From assembly GCA_019217005.1 (NCBI GenBank), contig JAHBNG010000052.1:29343-93342 (forward strand): a stretch of DNA of 64,000 nucleotides. Reading direction: 5' to 3'. Each line of letters opens with the position of its first letter. The first letter of the stretch is position 1. The stretch is from Chloroflexi bacterium TSY (GTDB lineage Bacteria; Chloroflexota; Anaerolineae; Caldilineales; Caldilineaceae). Below the pieces are notes generated by a model. It did not search any database. It had not been told where the DNA came from and saw nothing but the letters and a program-made list of their open reading frames with translations. The position numbers and the translations under genes were made by a program. Positions 9,125-18,354 of the stretch are shown here, piece after piece.

Positions 9125-9565
9125 GGTTCTACCTCCCCTTTTTTCTTAAAATTTGATTTAGGAATTATTGTATATAGACAACTTTTTATGATTACTCGAC
9201 TTCGATTCAGATTTCGAGTTTTTTGTTAATTCTCTTTGTGTTCGAGCATAACAAGTTATTACAGGGGTTCCATTTAAAAGGATTCTCCGCGTGGCCTCAT
9301 AATATCACGACTCCTCGACAAAGTATAGGTTTTACCAGGCCACCGACAAATATTTTTATGAGGCTTTTGGAACGATCCAAACCGCCTAAGCGTACGGCTT
9401 TGGCCTGCAATGGGGCAAAGTTCATTATGTAATCAGTACACCACAATACGAGGAGCAAGCACGCCCTCGTGCGAGCGGGTTAGGAATGAGCATTAAATAA
9501 GTTGAACATGTCATTCTCGAGTGAAACGAAGAATCTGTTCAACTTATTTGATTCCGATTCCTTAA
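9125..9565. other. Intergenic region upstream of the GH2 gene
   Basis: No supported gene in about 440 bp. It should contain the promoter for the GH2-uxuA-dehydrogenase unit (AT-rich DNA at 9140-9240). It also holds a palindromic element at 9495-9549 and a CACGCCCTCGTGCG hairpin near 9459-9472. Confidence 0.4.
9495..9549. repeat. 55-bp palindromic element with GTCATTCTCGAG core
   Basis: Perfect 14-bp arms (AAATAAGTTGAACA at 9495-9508, complement at 9536-9549) enclose TGTCATTCTCGAGTGAAACG. The core matches those of the elements at 1718-1849 and 40961-41090, so it is a shorter member of the same dispersed family. Confidence 0.55.
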
Positions 9566-10854
9566 GGCTAAACCAAAAAAATAATTATACGCGAACGAGA
9601 GAATGGAGAGGGGGAATAAGGACAAACCATTTTTCTAAACCAGGTAAACGTTGGAAGCGTTGTGCCAAACGGTCCATCTCTTTCTGAGTGAGTTTGACGC
9701 CGGTCTCATAAAGAGTGGAATTCAGGTGAACGAAGGGTTGTAGTTGGTTAAAGCGAAAAGAACGGGCAAAATTGAGAACGGTCTCAAGAGAATCGAGAAG
9801 AGAACCGTTCCAGTGTTTTTCAAGATGGCCCCAAACCCGTTCGATGGGGTTGTATTTACTGTGATAAGGAGGGTAGCAGGCGAGCTGAATAGAGACGATA
9901 GTGCTCAACAAACTGAGTGAGACGATACATAAACTGAGTCCGACGGGTATGATTTTCGGGACCATTGTCCTGATTGATCACGAGGGTCTTGACGTGAGGA
10001 AAGTGTTCACGTACGCTTTCCCAAAATCAATCAGGCAGTCGACAATACAGTCACTCGTCACTTTCGACTGAGTCAAGTAAAGAAAGAGTTCCTTGGTTGA
10101 AGGGAGGTAAATGCCAAAAGGAGTGACTTTCTCGGTCTTCTTATCTTGAAAGTCATGATCGAGCGCTTTGACAACCACTCGACTTATCCCTTCTCTCGAG
10201 AAACGGTCAAGTAAAATCGTCGCTTTGGCATCCCAAGAGGCGCAGAACCGTCTCGTCTGCATCCGCTTCTTGATTGATCTGATGAATTCTATCAAAGATC
10301 GCATCGGTCTCTGGGATCTTTTCACTGGTTGACTTTTTTGACCCGGTTTGAGCCATAGCCTAACTCATTGAGCTTCAAGCGGATGGCCTCTTCGCCAGGC
10401 AATTCCTCATCTGTGTATCCTTTCTGCTCGATGAGCTGGGTACGCATTTCGGCGGCGGTTAGTCGAGTGTACAATTGGGGGTCGAAGGTGGGATCGGTCT
10501 GGCTGAATTGATCGGCGATTTCAACCATATCGGCCAGTAAAGTGGGGATATGGTCTTCGGCTTTTGCGACCACGTCGGTGGCTTTGGTCGACATAACAGA
10601 AGCCGCCTTCTAGTTCTTCCAGGGCTTTGGCTATCGTCGCCCGATTCCAGCCCAACTCTCGTTCTGCTTTCGTCGGACTCCCTTCGCATATCGTTTTGAC
10701 CGTTTGGGCCATGAAGTGCCTTCTTTCGTATCCACTTAACATGGCCTTCGTCTCTTTCAAGACTTCAACCATTTCTGGCGAGATTGTCATTTTTGCTCCT
10801 TTTGGAGAGCTAGTTTAACACCTTCTCGCGTATATTTTATTTTTTGGATTGGCC
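9566..10854 (-). mobile_element. ISAzo13-type insertion sequence, copy 1, decayed
   Basis: The ends are GGCTAAACC (9566) and GGATTGGCC (10854), part of a ~30-bp imperfect inverted repeat running into A/T tracts and TATACGCGA. It is 1289 bp, about 10 bp shorter than copy 2 at 38624-39922, mostly through shorter poly-A or CT tracts. No matching direct repeat is seen (TAA left, TTA right). Confidence 0.7.
9585..10790 (-). pseudogene. ISAzo13-type transposase, frameshifted
   Basis: Four consecutive fragments (10790-10521, 10594-10322, 10325-9978, 9965-9585) match copy 2 nearly residue for residue. The N-terminal part has the helix-turn-helix-like SPTKAERELGWNRATIAK; the C-terminal part has YPPYHSKYNPIERVWG and LEKHWNGSLLDSLE, typical of ISAzo13/Rhodopirellula-type DDE transposases. 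The breaks coincide with homopolymers: A4 here against A6 in copy 2 at about 10565, A6 against A7 at about 10337, A4 against A6 at about 10320, and a lost CT pair near 9890. As read it cannot make a full transposase. Confidence 0.75.
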
Positions 10855-11045
10855 TTACACGAGGACGCGCCAACTCCGCTGCGGCCTACTGATAATCCCG
10901 TAGCCAGACGTGTTAACTCAGTTTGGTTGTTCCCAAGTAAGAATCACCTATCTCTCTACCGCAAGTCTGAAGGCAAAAAATGCCAATATCAACGTAAGCG
11001 GTGCAAAGATTAGATTCTCAATGGCAACACCTGATGTCAGGTTAC

Positions 11046-11309
11046 CTACTTCCCTAATATGACCGAAGATAACTTAGGGTTATTCCTCTCGAACTCCCAA
11101 TTCTCATTGCCGTATGCACGGAACCGAGAGCCACTGTCATCATGCCATTCATGGGCAAAGCGGACGGCGATGCGGTTCTCCTGTGCGAGCCACAGTTCCT
11201 TGACCAGCCGATACTCTTGCTCTTTGGCCCATTTGCGCTGTAAGAATGAGACGATTTGGTCGCGGCCGGTAACAAATAGGGCTTGGATATCTCTCATGGC
11301 TCGTTGCAA
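11046..11309 (-). pseudogene. NTF2-like (DUF1348/SnoaL type) protein fragment
   Basis: The 87-codon frame contains the core of the DUF1348 nuclear-transport-factor-2-like family: [56 protein letters not shown]. The usual N-terminal helix pair (residues ~1-45) and the C-terminal strand (ASIND-type ending) are missing, and after WEF the reading turns to unrelated sequence, which points to loss at both ends. The family is small-molecule binding or isomerase-like. It is probably non-functional. Confidence 0.6.
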
Positions 11310-11382
11310 TCGTCGGCATCATTTGCCTCCATGTAACTGTATAGGGAAGCGCTGCCTCAACATTCGTTTTATTGCTCTTCCA

Positions 11383-12711
11383 TTAGATCGCTGCCGCGCT
11401 TGGTTTCTTCAAGGGGGAACTAGCCGTTACATCTGCCGGTTGGCGCACGCCACGCAGTGTAAAGTAAATTATCCCTAGACCAGTGACGGTAACCACGTAG
11501 CCGATTAGCCAACCAACCCCGAAGGGGAGCGAACGCAGTAACATGTAGATAAACAGTCCGATTAACAGAGCCAAGAAGCGTGTCGTGCTGCTCGCCTCAA
11601 CCGATGGCGCGAACCGCTCGAACGGGAATCGTTCGAGCAGCAGTCGGCCGCCTGAATAAGCAACAATCACTTTGGTTAAGAGTACTGTGACGAAGAGGAA
11701 GAGCGCTAAGCCGGAAATGAACGTCCCCAAACCCAACCCTAAAATATAGCCGACAAGCGAGCCAAGGGATAGCCAACTCCCGAGAATTGCCAGCAAAATT
11801 GTCAGTACGATTAGCAGAAGCAGACCGATAATGGCAGCACCGTGGATGAGCATCCCTACACCGAACCCGCCGGTCCCCATCTCTGGGATTCGGCTGCTGG
11901 TACGGCATAAAAACTTTGGTCCAAAAGTGAGTACGATTGCTCCCACAACAAGGAGGGCAATGAATTCCCCCCATCGCCACGATGAATTTTTGATGGAAGA
12001 GAGAGCGGTTGTGTTACCAGAAGAGTTGCTTTCGATAGCTTCAATCTTGACTGCGCCTCCAACCCGTGCCTCTTCACCAATCCGCAATCCAGGCTCAACC
12101 GTAGGGACTGTACCAAGAAAGTCACTTCCCAAGAATGCACTCGAAGATTCTGTTGAGTCACTTACGCGACCCGTCACATCTCCACCTACAGTCCCAGTCA
12201 ACGCAAACGCTTGCGCGCCGATAGTTGCGTCTTCCGCCACGTCGCCATCCAACAGAATCTGATAGCCACCCCCATGTAGGCTGTGGCCGATGTGGCTGCC
12301 AGATTGGGTCATTAAACTGAAGCCGCCAAAATGTAGATTGCGCCCGACCGATGCTGCTGGTCCCAACGTAACGGAAGCCCCTCCCGCATAGATGCTGCCG
12401 TCAACCAAGCCCTTGACCAGCAGCGAACGTCCCAAAAAGAAGATGCTCCCAGCGACCTGGCCGTTCACCGTAATATCCGTTCCACCAACAAAGAGATCAC
12501 CCTCGACTGTGCCATTGAGTTCAACCCTTTCGCCCAGGATTATGAGATCATCGTCAATGACCTCCACAGCATCGATAATGATGGTTTGACCGTCGCGGAA
12601 ATCCGTCGCGTACGCTGATTGAGCAAAGCCCATACTCCATAGACCCATCCATATCAAGGTGAGCAGAGCGAACTGCCCCTTATGCAAAATCCTGCTTCTT
12701 ACGGTTTTCAT
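11383..12711 (-). CDS. Exported bactofilin-like polytopic membrane protein, 442 aa
   Basis: A signal peptide (residues 1-35, LLTLIWMGLWSMGFAQSAYA) is followed by ~190 residues of polymer-forming repeats of bactofilin type (VELNGTVEGDLFVGG, VNGQVAGSIFFLG, VKGLVDGSIYAGG), which should fold as a right-handed beta-helix outside the membrane. A Ser-rich linker leads to about five hydrophobic segments from residue ~245 to 425. This architecture is seen in uncharacterised bacterial envelope proteins, and a cell-surface scaffold or stress role is inferred. The start at 12711 fits the signal peptide. It stands alone on the minus strand. Confidence 0.7.
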   Translation of the reverse strand: MKTVRSRILHKGQFALLTLIWMGLWSMGFAQSAYATDFRDGQTIIIDAVEVIDDDLIILGERVELNGTVEGDLFVGGTDITVNGQVAGSIFFLGRSLLVKGLVDGSIYAGGASVTLGPAASVGRNLHFGGFSLMTQSGSHIGHSLHGGGYQILLDGDVAEDATIGAQAFALTGTVGGDVTGRVSDSTESSSAFLGSDFLGTVPTVEPGLRIGEEARVGGAVKIEAIESNSSGNTTALSSIKNSSWRWGEFIALLVVGAIVLTFGPKFLCRTSSRIPEMGTGGFGVGMLIHGAAIIGLLLLIVLTILLAILGSWLSLGSLVGYILGLGLGTFISGLALFLFVTVLLTKVIVAYSGGRLLLERFPFERFAPSVEASSTTRFLALLIGLFIYMLLRSLPFGVGWLIGYVVTVTGLGIIYFTLRGVRQPADVTASSPLKKPSAAAI

Positions 12712-12910
12712 TTCTCATCTCCCATTCGTAGAGTTTATTCAGACCGCCTCTTGAGTATGCTTTTCCCACGCCTGAACGTTTACCCCTTTAATCACTAGCC
12801 ACAAGAGCAATAACAGCTCTCTAAATTCTGGATAGCGGTGCCTGTCGATGCAACGGAACAGTGAACGAATTTGTGCTGAAGAGATTATGTTCATTTCAAC
12901 CCCTGACCGA

Positions 12911-12963
12911 GATGACAAGATGACTTTTTGAATACTGTCTTATCATCTTGTCATCTTGTCATC
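12911..12963. repeat. Short-word hairpin made of GATGACAAGATGAC
   Basis: GATGACAAGATGAC (12911-12924) pairs perfectly with GTCATCTTGTCATC (12950-12963), and the word TCATCTT is repeated on to 12973. It lies just past the stop of the MBL gene and could act as a terminator or REP-like element. Confidence 0.5.
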
Positions 12964-12980
12964 CTATCATCTTCTGTCGC

Positions 12981-13766
12981 CTAAACAATCGGTTCTGCAG
13001 ATTCGCCGGGCTGCAGCAACGTCAACCGATCAATGACATTGGCTTTGGTGAATGCCTCTTGGATGCCGTCGCTGCCCTCTTTGAAATGTAACCAGCCCTC
13101 GTAGTGAGCTGGAAAGACCGTTTTAATACCTAGCGTCTCGGTCACGCGCGCACCCTCTTCGCCATTCATGGTCAAGCGATTGTCGCCGACAGCCGGGACA
13201 TTGGCCGCACCCATATGGAGAATGGCTGTACCGACATCGTACCGCTTGCCGATCTCTTCTATCTCATCGATCCAGACCGTATCACCCGATACGTAGAAGG
13301 CACCATTCTCCTGGTCTGCCCATTCAAACAGAAACCCCATGGTCTCACCGATGACCGGTCGGATTTCTGGGTTTGTGGTATGTACCGCAGGCATACCGGT
13401 GATGCGAATCGTTTCGCCTTCTTCATTCGTGAGTTCGACGGTCTGCCAGGTCTCCAATCCCTGTGTGTTGCCGTTCAACTGGGCGGCACTCTCTGGCGTC
13501 GTAAAGACGTGACCAGCCTTGGGCAGCAACGTGCGGCCCGTTTTATCCAGGTTGTCATAGTGCTGCTGATGGCTCACCAGGATGGCGTCGATCTTGCCGA
13601 TCTCATCGGCTGGAATCGGTGGAGCCATCACCTTTTGCAGAAGGTGGCCCGGGCCTTCGTTCTTCTCGGTTCCTTCTGGATCAAAGCCTGGATCGGTTAG
13701 AAAACGAAATGAGCCGATCTCCAACAGATAGATTGGTCCGCCTAGGTAGGTAACTTTGGTCTTCAT
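12981..13766 (-). CDS. MBL-fold metallo-hydrolase, UlaG-like, 261 aa
   Basis: A metallo-beta-lactamase fold protein. The fold markers are TYLGGPIYLLEIGSFRFLTDPGFD at the start, the metal motif region ILVSHQQHYDNLD (~residue 62), MPAVHTT, YVSGDTVW and VFPAHYEGWLHF near the end. The usual HxHxDH motif reads HQQHYDN, so the second His is replaced by Gln. Related UlaG-like hydrolases often have HDHHFDN here, so one metal site may be altered. It is a single gene with an AGGAGAC ribosome site. The substrate is unknown. Confidence 0.75.
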   Translation of the reverse strand: MKTKVTYLGGPIYLLEIGSFRFLTDPGFDPEGTEKNEGPGHLLQKVMAPPIPADEIGKIDAILVSHQQHYDNLDKTGRTLLPKAGHVFTTPESAAQLNGNTQGLETWQTVELTNEEGETIRITGMPAVHTTNPEIRPVIGETMGFLFEWADQENGAFYVSGDTVWIDEIEEIGKRYDVGTAILHMGAANVPAVGDNRLTMNGEEGARVTETLGIKTVFPAHYEGWLHFKEGSDGIQEAFTKANVIDRLTLLQPGESAEPIV

Positions 13767-13900
13767 GAGTTTGTCTCCTGTTTGTGAATAGTGGAAGTTT
13801 TGATAGATGCACAGAGCAGTCCACGATATAGTCCACCGCAGCAGATCAGAACGTGATTTATGTGGGCAAACTTGTCAGGTTATGGCGCTGCCAGATACAG

Positions 13901-14281
13901 TCAATCAGTCGGATTGGCCACGTCGACGATGGTGTTCAACAACAGCTCACTGGTCGTACCTTTGAGTAGAAATGCGTCGGCACCGGCAGCAATGGCCGCA
14001 GTTCGATGCTTTGGCTGGACCGTTATGATGACGACGCCGACCGCTGGCGACTGGTCTTTAATCGCTTGGGTGGCCGCCAGTCCATCTATCACAGGCATCT
14101 CAACATCCATGAGGACCACGTCTGGCTGCTCTTCCGCCACCAACGCGAGGGCCGCTTCTCCATTGCTCGCTTCACCCACTACATCAATCTGAGGGACGAG
14201 CGAGAGCAATGCCTTCAAGCCCAAGCGTGCGGGCTGCTGGTCGTCTACAATGACGATGCGCACGACGTCTTTCATAACCAC
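13901..14281 (-). CDS. Stand-alone response regulator receiver domain
   Basis: 126 residues comprising one CheY/NarL-type receiver: acidic pair D13-D14, phospho-acceptor D59 in VVLMDVEMPVIDG, Thr87 in VIITV and conserved K107 in AFLLKG. It ends right after the last helix (TIVDVANPTD), so the LuxR-type DNA-binding domain normally joined to such receivers is absent. No histidine kinase gene adjoins it. It may act by protein contacts or be a truncated NarL-type regulator; the DNA below 13900 shows no HTH remnant in this frame. Confidence 0.75.
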   Translation of the reverse strand: MVMKDVVRIVIVDDQQPARLGLKALLSLVPQIDVVGEASNGEAALALVAEEQPDVVLMDVEMPVIDGLAATQAIKDQSPAVGVVIITVQPKHRTAAIAAGADAFLLKGTTSELLLNTIVDVANPTD

Positions 14282-14467
14282 ACATCCGTTTTGATAGTTG
14301 TTCTAACTTGCCGTATGCTACACGTGAATCTAATCCTGAACCTTGCCTGGAGATCAGCGGAAACGATGTCGATACCTCTCTCCGTGGGAGCATCTCTCAT
14401 TGCAATAGTAGGATAGCTGAAAATCCGGCGTGCGTCGTCAGCAATGCGCTTATCTTGGAACACAAAA

Positions 14468-14490
14468 AAAGACCGCAAAAAGCGGTCTTT
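14468..14490 (-). terminator. Rho-independent terminator, minus strand
   Basis: A 9-bp stem AAAGACCGC/GCGGTCTTT with an A5 loop is followed on the minus strand by TTTTTTT (through 14463). It ends transcripts arriving from the 15-22 kb ABC operon or its relic tail before the receiver gene. Confidence 0.7.
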
Positions 14491-14540
14491 CTCTCTGGTT
14501 ACCCAAAGTGCGTACAACATTTGTTGTATGACGACCGACC

Positions 14541-14564
14541 CGCCCCACTGCCTTCGCAGGGGCG
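14541..14564. repeat. GC-rich hairpin
   Basis: CGCCCC-A-CTGC-CTTC-GCAG-GGGCG forms a near-perfect stem beside the dispersed repeat at 14582-14745. It has no U-tract, so it is a repeat or RNA structure rather than a clear terminator. Confidence 0.45.
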
Positions 14565-14581
14565 AGCTATGAATGACAAGT

Positions 14582-14745
14582 CTACAAAACGACGCCCTCT
14601 AAACAGGGCTTGTTAGTCGACAAACGAGCCGGGTTGAGCCAACATTGTTTGGTAGCCCAGTTTTAACCCTGAGCGGGCATCGGTCTCACATTTTATATTG
14701 CCCCCTCTGTTATTCGAGCATGAGATATTTAGACAGCAGTATCCG
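14582..14745. repeat. Dispersed structured repeat, copy 1
   Basis: The stretch from CTACAAAACGACGCCCT to GCGGGCATCGG (14582-14683), plus ATATTTAGACAGCAGTATCCG about 40 bp on (to 14745), recurs at 48236-48424 with about 85% identity by eye. It contains complementary words (GGGTTGAGCC...TTTTAACCC, GCCCT...AGGGC) that allow stem-loops. It carries no convincing frame and is not a known IS end. A structured RNA or MITE is possible. Confidence 0.5.
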
Positions 14746-14864
14746 GTAGTTTTTCTAGTTCTCCGCAAGGTTAGACATTTCATTTGTGGATCTTTGGGAA
14801 TTCCACCCCATATCTCCCGGACATACTTGCCAAGTTCCAAATCAAGTTCGTTGTAGGGATGTGT

Positions 14865-15081
14865 TTTAAAGAGGCGGACCAAAACACAGGAGCGCTTGAG
14901 CATATCTTCAAACGCCTCATTCACCTCTTCCAACGGATAGGTTCGAGTGATAAGTTCATCCATTTTGAGTTTTCCGGCCCGATAAAGTGAGATGAGGCGA
15001 GCCACACTATAGCGCATCCGCATCGTCCAGTGTGCAGCCAATGATGATCCGCTCACCAGCCATGAGCAACTGAGGCTCCTG
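14865..15081 (-). pseudogene. Zinc alcohol dehydrogenase, C-terminal relic
   Basis: Two adjoining frames read QLLMAGERIIIGCTLDDADA and, after a frameshift near 15012, SVARLISLYRAGKLKMDELI, TRTYPLEEVNEAFEDMLK. This is the last ~70 residues of a medium-chain Zn-dependent alcohol dehydrogenase (the L.AGE/LPLEEVNEAFEDM signature). The rest of the gene is absent. It lies 50 bp after dppF on the same strand and may be the remains of the operon's last gene. Confidence 0.65.
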
Positions 15082-15094
15082 ACAAATCGGTGGT

Positions 15095-15127
15095 GGCTGG
15101 TGGATAGTCGCCAACCATCCACCAGCC
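15095..15127. repeat. Hairpin just after dppF
   Basis: GGCTGGTGGAT (15095-15105) pairs with ATCCACCAGCC (15117-15127); outer GGTGGT/ACCACC extends the fold. The words resemble those of the hairpin at 19937-19988. It may serve as the end of the dpp transcript. Confidence 0.5.
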
Positions 15128-15131
15128 ACTA

Positions 15132-16184
15132 TCAACCACCTGTCGGACTGCTGAGTGTCAACTCTTTCGCCCGATGACAGGCCACAAAATGACCTGTTTC
15201 TATTTCTTCCCAGTTTGGTGTTTCTGTTGCGCATTGTTCAACGGCATACCGGCAGCGGGGGTGGAAATAACATCCACTCGGTGGATTTGCTGGGTTGGGC
15301 ACTTCACCCTGAAGAATAATTCTTTCTTGTTTTTTGAATGGGTCTGGATTTGGAACAGCTGACAAGAGTGCTTCGGTATATGGGTGTCTGGGTTGGGTAA
15401 AGATGGCGGTCTTGCTCGCCATTTCTACAATCTTGCCAACATACATCACCCCGATGCGGTCGGAAACATGCTCGACAACACTTAAGTCGTGGGCGATAAA
15501 CAGGGTGGTCAGGTTTAGGTCTTTCTGCAGAGAGGCAAGAAGATTCAGGATTTGGGCCTGGATGGACACATCGAGTGCGGATACAGGTTCGTCGGCAATG
15601 ACCAGTTGCGGTCTGGTTGCGAGTGCCCGGGCAATCCCGATACGCTGTCGTTGTCCGCCGCTGAACGCGTGTGGATAGGCTTTGATCTGGCTTTTATCCA
15701 AACCTACCATCGTAATTAACTCACCCACCCGAGATTCTATCTCTTGCTTGGTGTACGTTTTCGCATGGACCATCGCTTCGCTGACGATGTTATAGACAGT
15801 CCACCTTGGATCCAGGGATGAAAATGGGTCCTGAAAGATCATATTCATCATTGGTTGGTATGCGCGTCGCTCTTGGCGGTTCAGTTTCGTCAAGTTCACC
15901 AATTCATTTGAATCTTTATCCGGTCTCAGGCAAATGGCCCCATCCGTCACCGGGTAAGCCCCAATGATACACCGCCCCGTTGTTGTTTTTCCCGATCCAG
16001 ACTCGCCAACCAGGCTCAACGTTTCACCATAATGGATATCGAAACTGATATCATCAACCGCTCGAACGTAACCGACCACGCGTCGCAGGAACCCTTTTTC
16101 AATTGGAAAATACTTCTTTAGATTCTCTACGCGGAGTAAAACGCTTTTTTCGCCAGCCGTTTTTTCTGTCGCATCGTCTATCAT
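15132..16184 (-). CDS. dppF: Peptide/oligosaccharide ABC transporter ATPase, DppF/OppF type
   Basis: A cytoplasmic ATPase of a nickel/peptide/opine (Dpp/Opp) importer. Walker A GESGSGKTTTGR (~residue 60), signature SGGQRQRIGIARAL, Walker B LVIADEPVSALD and the C-terminal oligopeptide-binding extension with CYFHPRCRYAVEQC (the iron-sulphur-like Cys cluster usual in OppD/F). Length 350 aa is normal. It is last in the operon SBP-dppB-dppC-dppD-dppF, 15 bp after dppD. Beside GH2 and uxuA genes, the system more likely imports oligosaccharides than peptides, as many Dpp-type systems do (inference). Confidence 0.88.
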   Translation of the reverse strand: MIDDATEKTAGEKSVLLRVENLKKYFPIEKGFLRRVVGYVRAVDDISFDIHYGETLSLVGESGSGKTTTGRCIIGAYPVTDGAICLRPDKDSNELVNLTKLNRQERRAYQPMMNMIFQDPFSSLDPRWTVYNIVSEAMVHAKTYTKQEIESRVGELITMVGLDKSQIKAYPHAFSGGQRQRIGIARALATRPQLVIADEPVSALDVSIQAQILNLLASLQKDLNLTTLFIAHDLSVVEHVSDRIGVMYVGKIVEMASKTAIFTQPRHPYTEALLSAVPNPDPFKKQERIILQGEVPNPANPPSGCYFHPRCRYAVEQCATETPNWEEIETGHFVACHRAKELTLSSPTGG

Positions 16185-16199
16185 TGATCACCCTACTGC

Positions 16200-17177
16200 T
16201 TACTCGTAAAGAAAGCATTCGACAAAATGACCTGGTTCAACCTCACTTTGCCTTGGGACATTGCCCTGAATGACTTCAAGCTCATTGAGCCCTCTGCCAA
16301 TAATTGGGGTTGAACGCATCAAAGCCCGTGTATAGGGGTGGCAGGGATTCCCAAAAATTTGTTTGATATCGCCAAACTCCACCACCCGTCCTAGATACAT
16401 CACCGCAACGTGATCACACACCTCGGCGATCACCCCCAGATCGTGGCTAATATAGATGATTGACATCTGGTATTCTTGCTGCAATGATTGCAGCAGATCT
16501 AAAATCTGGGCTTGCATCGTGACATCTAACGCCGTCGTCGGTTCATCAGCAATGAGCACATTTGGTTTGCAAGCCAGGGACAAAGCGATTAAGGCCCGCT
16601 GACGCATACCTCCAGAAAGTTGGTGCGGGTATTCATTCATGCGCTGTTCGGGATTGGCAATCCCCACGTGTCTGAGCATATTTAGAGCGATTTCATACGC
16701 ATCCTTTTTGTTGTTGGTTACATGTAAGCGAACGCCTTCGATGATTTGGTTGCCGATGGTATGGACGGCCGACAAGCTCGTCATGGGTTCCTGGAAAACA
16801 ATCCCGACTTCCCCGCTGCGGATATTGCGGATTTCTTCTCCGCGTGGGTCAACTTGGGCGATATCCACCACGGTTCCGTCTTTCTTTCTGTACAGAATTG
16901 CGCCTGTCTCAATCCACCCGTTCCGGGGTGTGATGCGTAAAACGCTGTGGGCGGTCACCGTTTTCCCACAACCACTTTCACCAATGACCCCTAATTTTTG
17001 GCCGTAATGCAGGTCTAAATTCACATAGTTCGTTGCCTTCAGGACGCCATCATCTGTATCAAAATGTACGCTTAAATCACGAAATGAGAGGACAACATCC
17101 TCTGGTAGCCAATGTTCATGAAGGTCTGACATGGCTTCCGAGCTAACCGCTGGTACGCCATCTTTCCTGTTTCTCAT
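16200..17177 (-). CDS. dppD: ABC transporter ATPase, DppD/OppD type
   Basis: The partner ATPase of dppF. Walker A GESGCGKTVTAHS, Q-loop GIVFQEPMTSLSAV, signature LSGGMRQRALIALSLA and Walker B VLIADEPTTALDVTMQ are all intact. I chose the ATG at 17177 because a GGAG lies ten bases upstream; a longer frame to 17255 would overlap dppC by 41 bp, and a shorter start is at 17132. The C-terminus is short (ends EPGHFVECFLYE) and retains only the last part of the usual oligopeptide-transporter extension. Confidence 0.85.
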   Translation of the reverse strand: MRNRKDGVPAVSSEAMSDLHEHWLPEDVVLSFRDLSVHFDTDDGVLKATNYVNLDLHYGQKLGVIGESGCGKTVTAHSVLRITPRNGWIETGAILYRKKDGTVVDIAQVDPRGEEIRNIRSGEVGIVFQEPMTSLSAVHTIGNQIIEGVRLHVTNNKKDAYEIALNMLRHVGIANPEQRMNEYPHQLSGGMRQRALIALSLACKPNVLIADEPTTALDVTMQAQILDLLQSLQQEYQMSIIYISHDLGVIAEVCDHVAVMYLGRVVEFGDIKQIFGNPCHPYTRALMRSTPIIGRGLNELEVIQGNVPRQSEVEPGHFVECFLYE

Positions 17178-17214
17178 ACAAACAATACTCCATTGCCATT
17201 GTGAATGGTTGTAA

Positions 17215-18354
17215 TCACAATGAATAGGGATCCGCTGCGTCCCGTAAACCGTCACCTACTGCGTTGTACATCATCACAACCAATACCACGAAAATCCCGG
17301 GGATTAATTTCCAGGGGTAATTGACTAGGGCAGTAAAGTTCATCGTATCTTGCAGCAGGACGCCCCAACTGATGGCGGGATCGTGCATGCCAACGCCAAT
17401 AAAACTGAGCGCTGTTTCTGCCAGGATCATGCCTGGAATCGCGATGGTGACGTTTACAATCAGATAACTGAGGAAATTGGGCAGTAAATGATTGACGATG
17501 GCAAATATGTCGAAGGAACTACATGCTTTTGCGGCCAAAACAAAGTCAATTTCCCGTAGGGATAACAGCTTGCCGCGGACGACCCTGGCCAAGCCTGTCC
17601 AACCAACCACTGCCAAAACAACCGTTATGGCAAAGTAGGTTTGCACGACGGACCAGTCTCGCGGTATTGCCGCTGAGAGCACGATCCATAAGGGGATGGT
17701 TGGAATACTCAGCAAGATGTCAATGAGCCGTTGGATGAGTTCATCGACAACGCCGCCAAAATATCCAGATATTCCCCCGATGAGGCAACCCAAAACGAAG
17801 GAGATAAACACACCGGTTAAACCGATAAAAAGCGATACTCTGCTGCCTATCAGGGTTCTCGAGAAGATATCTCGGCCAGCATTGTCCGTCCCAAACAATG
17901 TGATGACAGGAAAGGTCTCCGCTTCTTCGGCTTCTGGACCCAGATCTTCGAACCCAAATAAATGGATATTCGTCTTGAACAGACCAAGAAACCGATAATC
18001 CCAGGAGCGGACGAATAATTTTATGGGGTACTTAACTTCCGTGTTTTCGACCAATGTTGTCTGAAAGGTGTTTTTGTCAATCTCCTTTTCAAGGGTATAG
18101 ACATAAGGTCCAACCCAACTGCCATCTTCCGCTCTCCAATGGATCTTGGAAGGCGGGACATTCGTGTGACCGGACAACAGGGCGGTTGGCTTATACGGAA
18201 CGAGAAAATCGCTGATGATGGCGACAACATACATGATCACCAACCCAACCAGAGCATAGTTTGCGAGGCGATGTTTCTTAAACCGCAGGACCATGAGCTG
18301 GGTTACGGATAAGTACTCTGTCCGGGTGGCAATTCTTTTGCTGACTCTTTTCAT
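17215..18354 (-). CDS. dppC: ABC transporter permease, DppC/OppC type
   Basis: An inner-membrane permease with a first membrane span (ANYALVGLVIMYVVAII), a long periplasmic insert (~residues 50-150, rich in Lys/Glu and aromatic residues) and the five-span BPD transport domain. The EAA loop reads REIDFVLAAKACSSFDIFAIVNHLLPN and the FGTDNAGRDIFSRTLIG motif is typical of DppC. The start is placed at 18354 (MKRVSKRIATRTEYLS); a frame 21 codons longer lacks a ribosome site. It is separated from dppB by an unusual ~540-bp gap. Confidence 0.85.
   Translation of the reverse strand: MKRVSKRIATRTEYLSVTQLMVLRFKKHRLANYALVGLVIMYVVAIISDFLVPYKPTALLSGHTNVPPSKIHWRAEDGSWVGPYVYTLEKEIDKNTFQTTLVENTEVKYPIKLFVRSWDYRFLGLFKTNIHLFGFEDLGPEAEEAETFPVITLFGTDNAGRDIFSRTLIGSRVSLFIGLTGVFISFVLGCLIGGISGYFGGVVDELIQRLIDILLSIPTIPLWIVLSAAIPRDWSVVQTYFAITVVLAVVGWTGLARVVRGKLLSLREIDFVLAAKACSSFDIFAIVNHLLPNFLSYLIVNVTIAIPGMILAETALSFIGVGMHDPAISWGVLLQDTMNFTALVNYPWKLIPGIFVVLVVMMYNAVGDGLRDAADPYSL

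Noticed and set aside
12941..12975. Tandem TCATCTTGTC words as a possible CRISPR array
   Set aside because: The units are about 10 bp with no spacers, and one arm pairs with an upstream word, so it is a hairpin.
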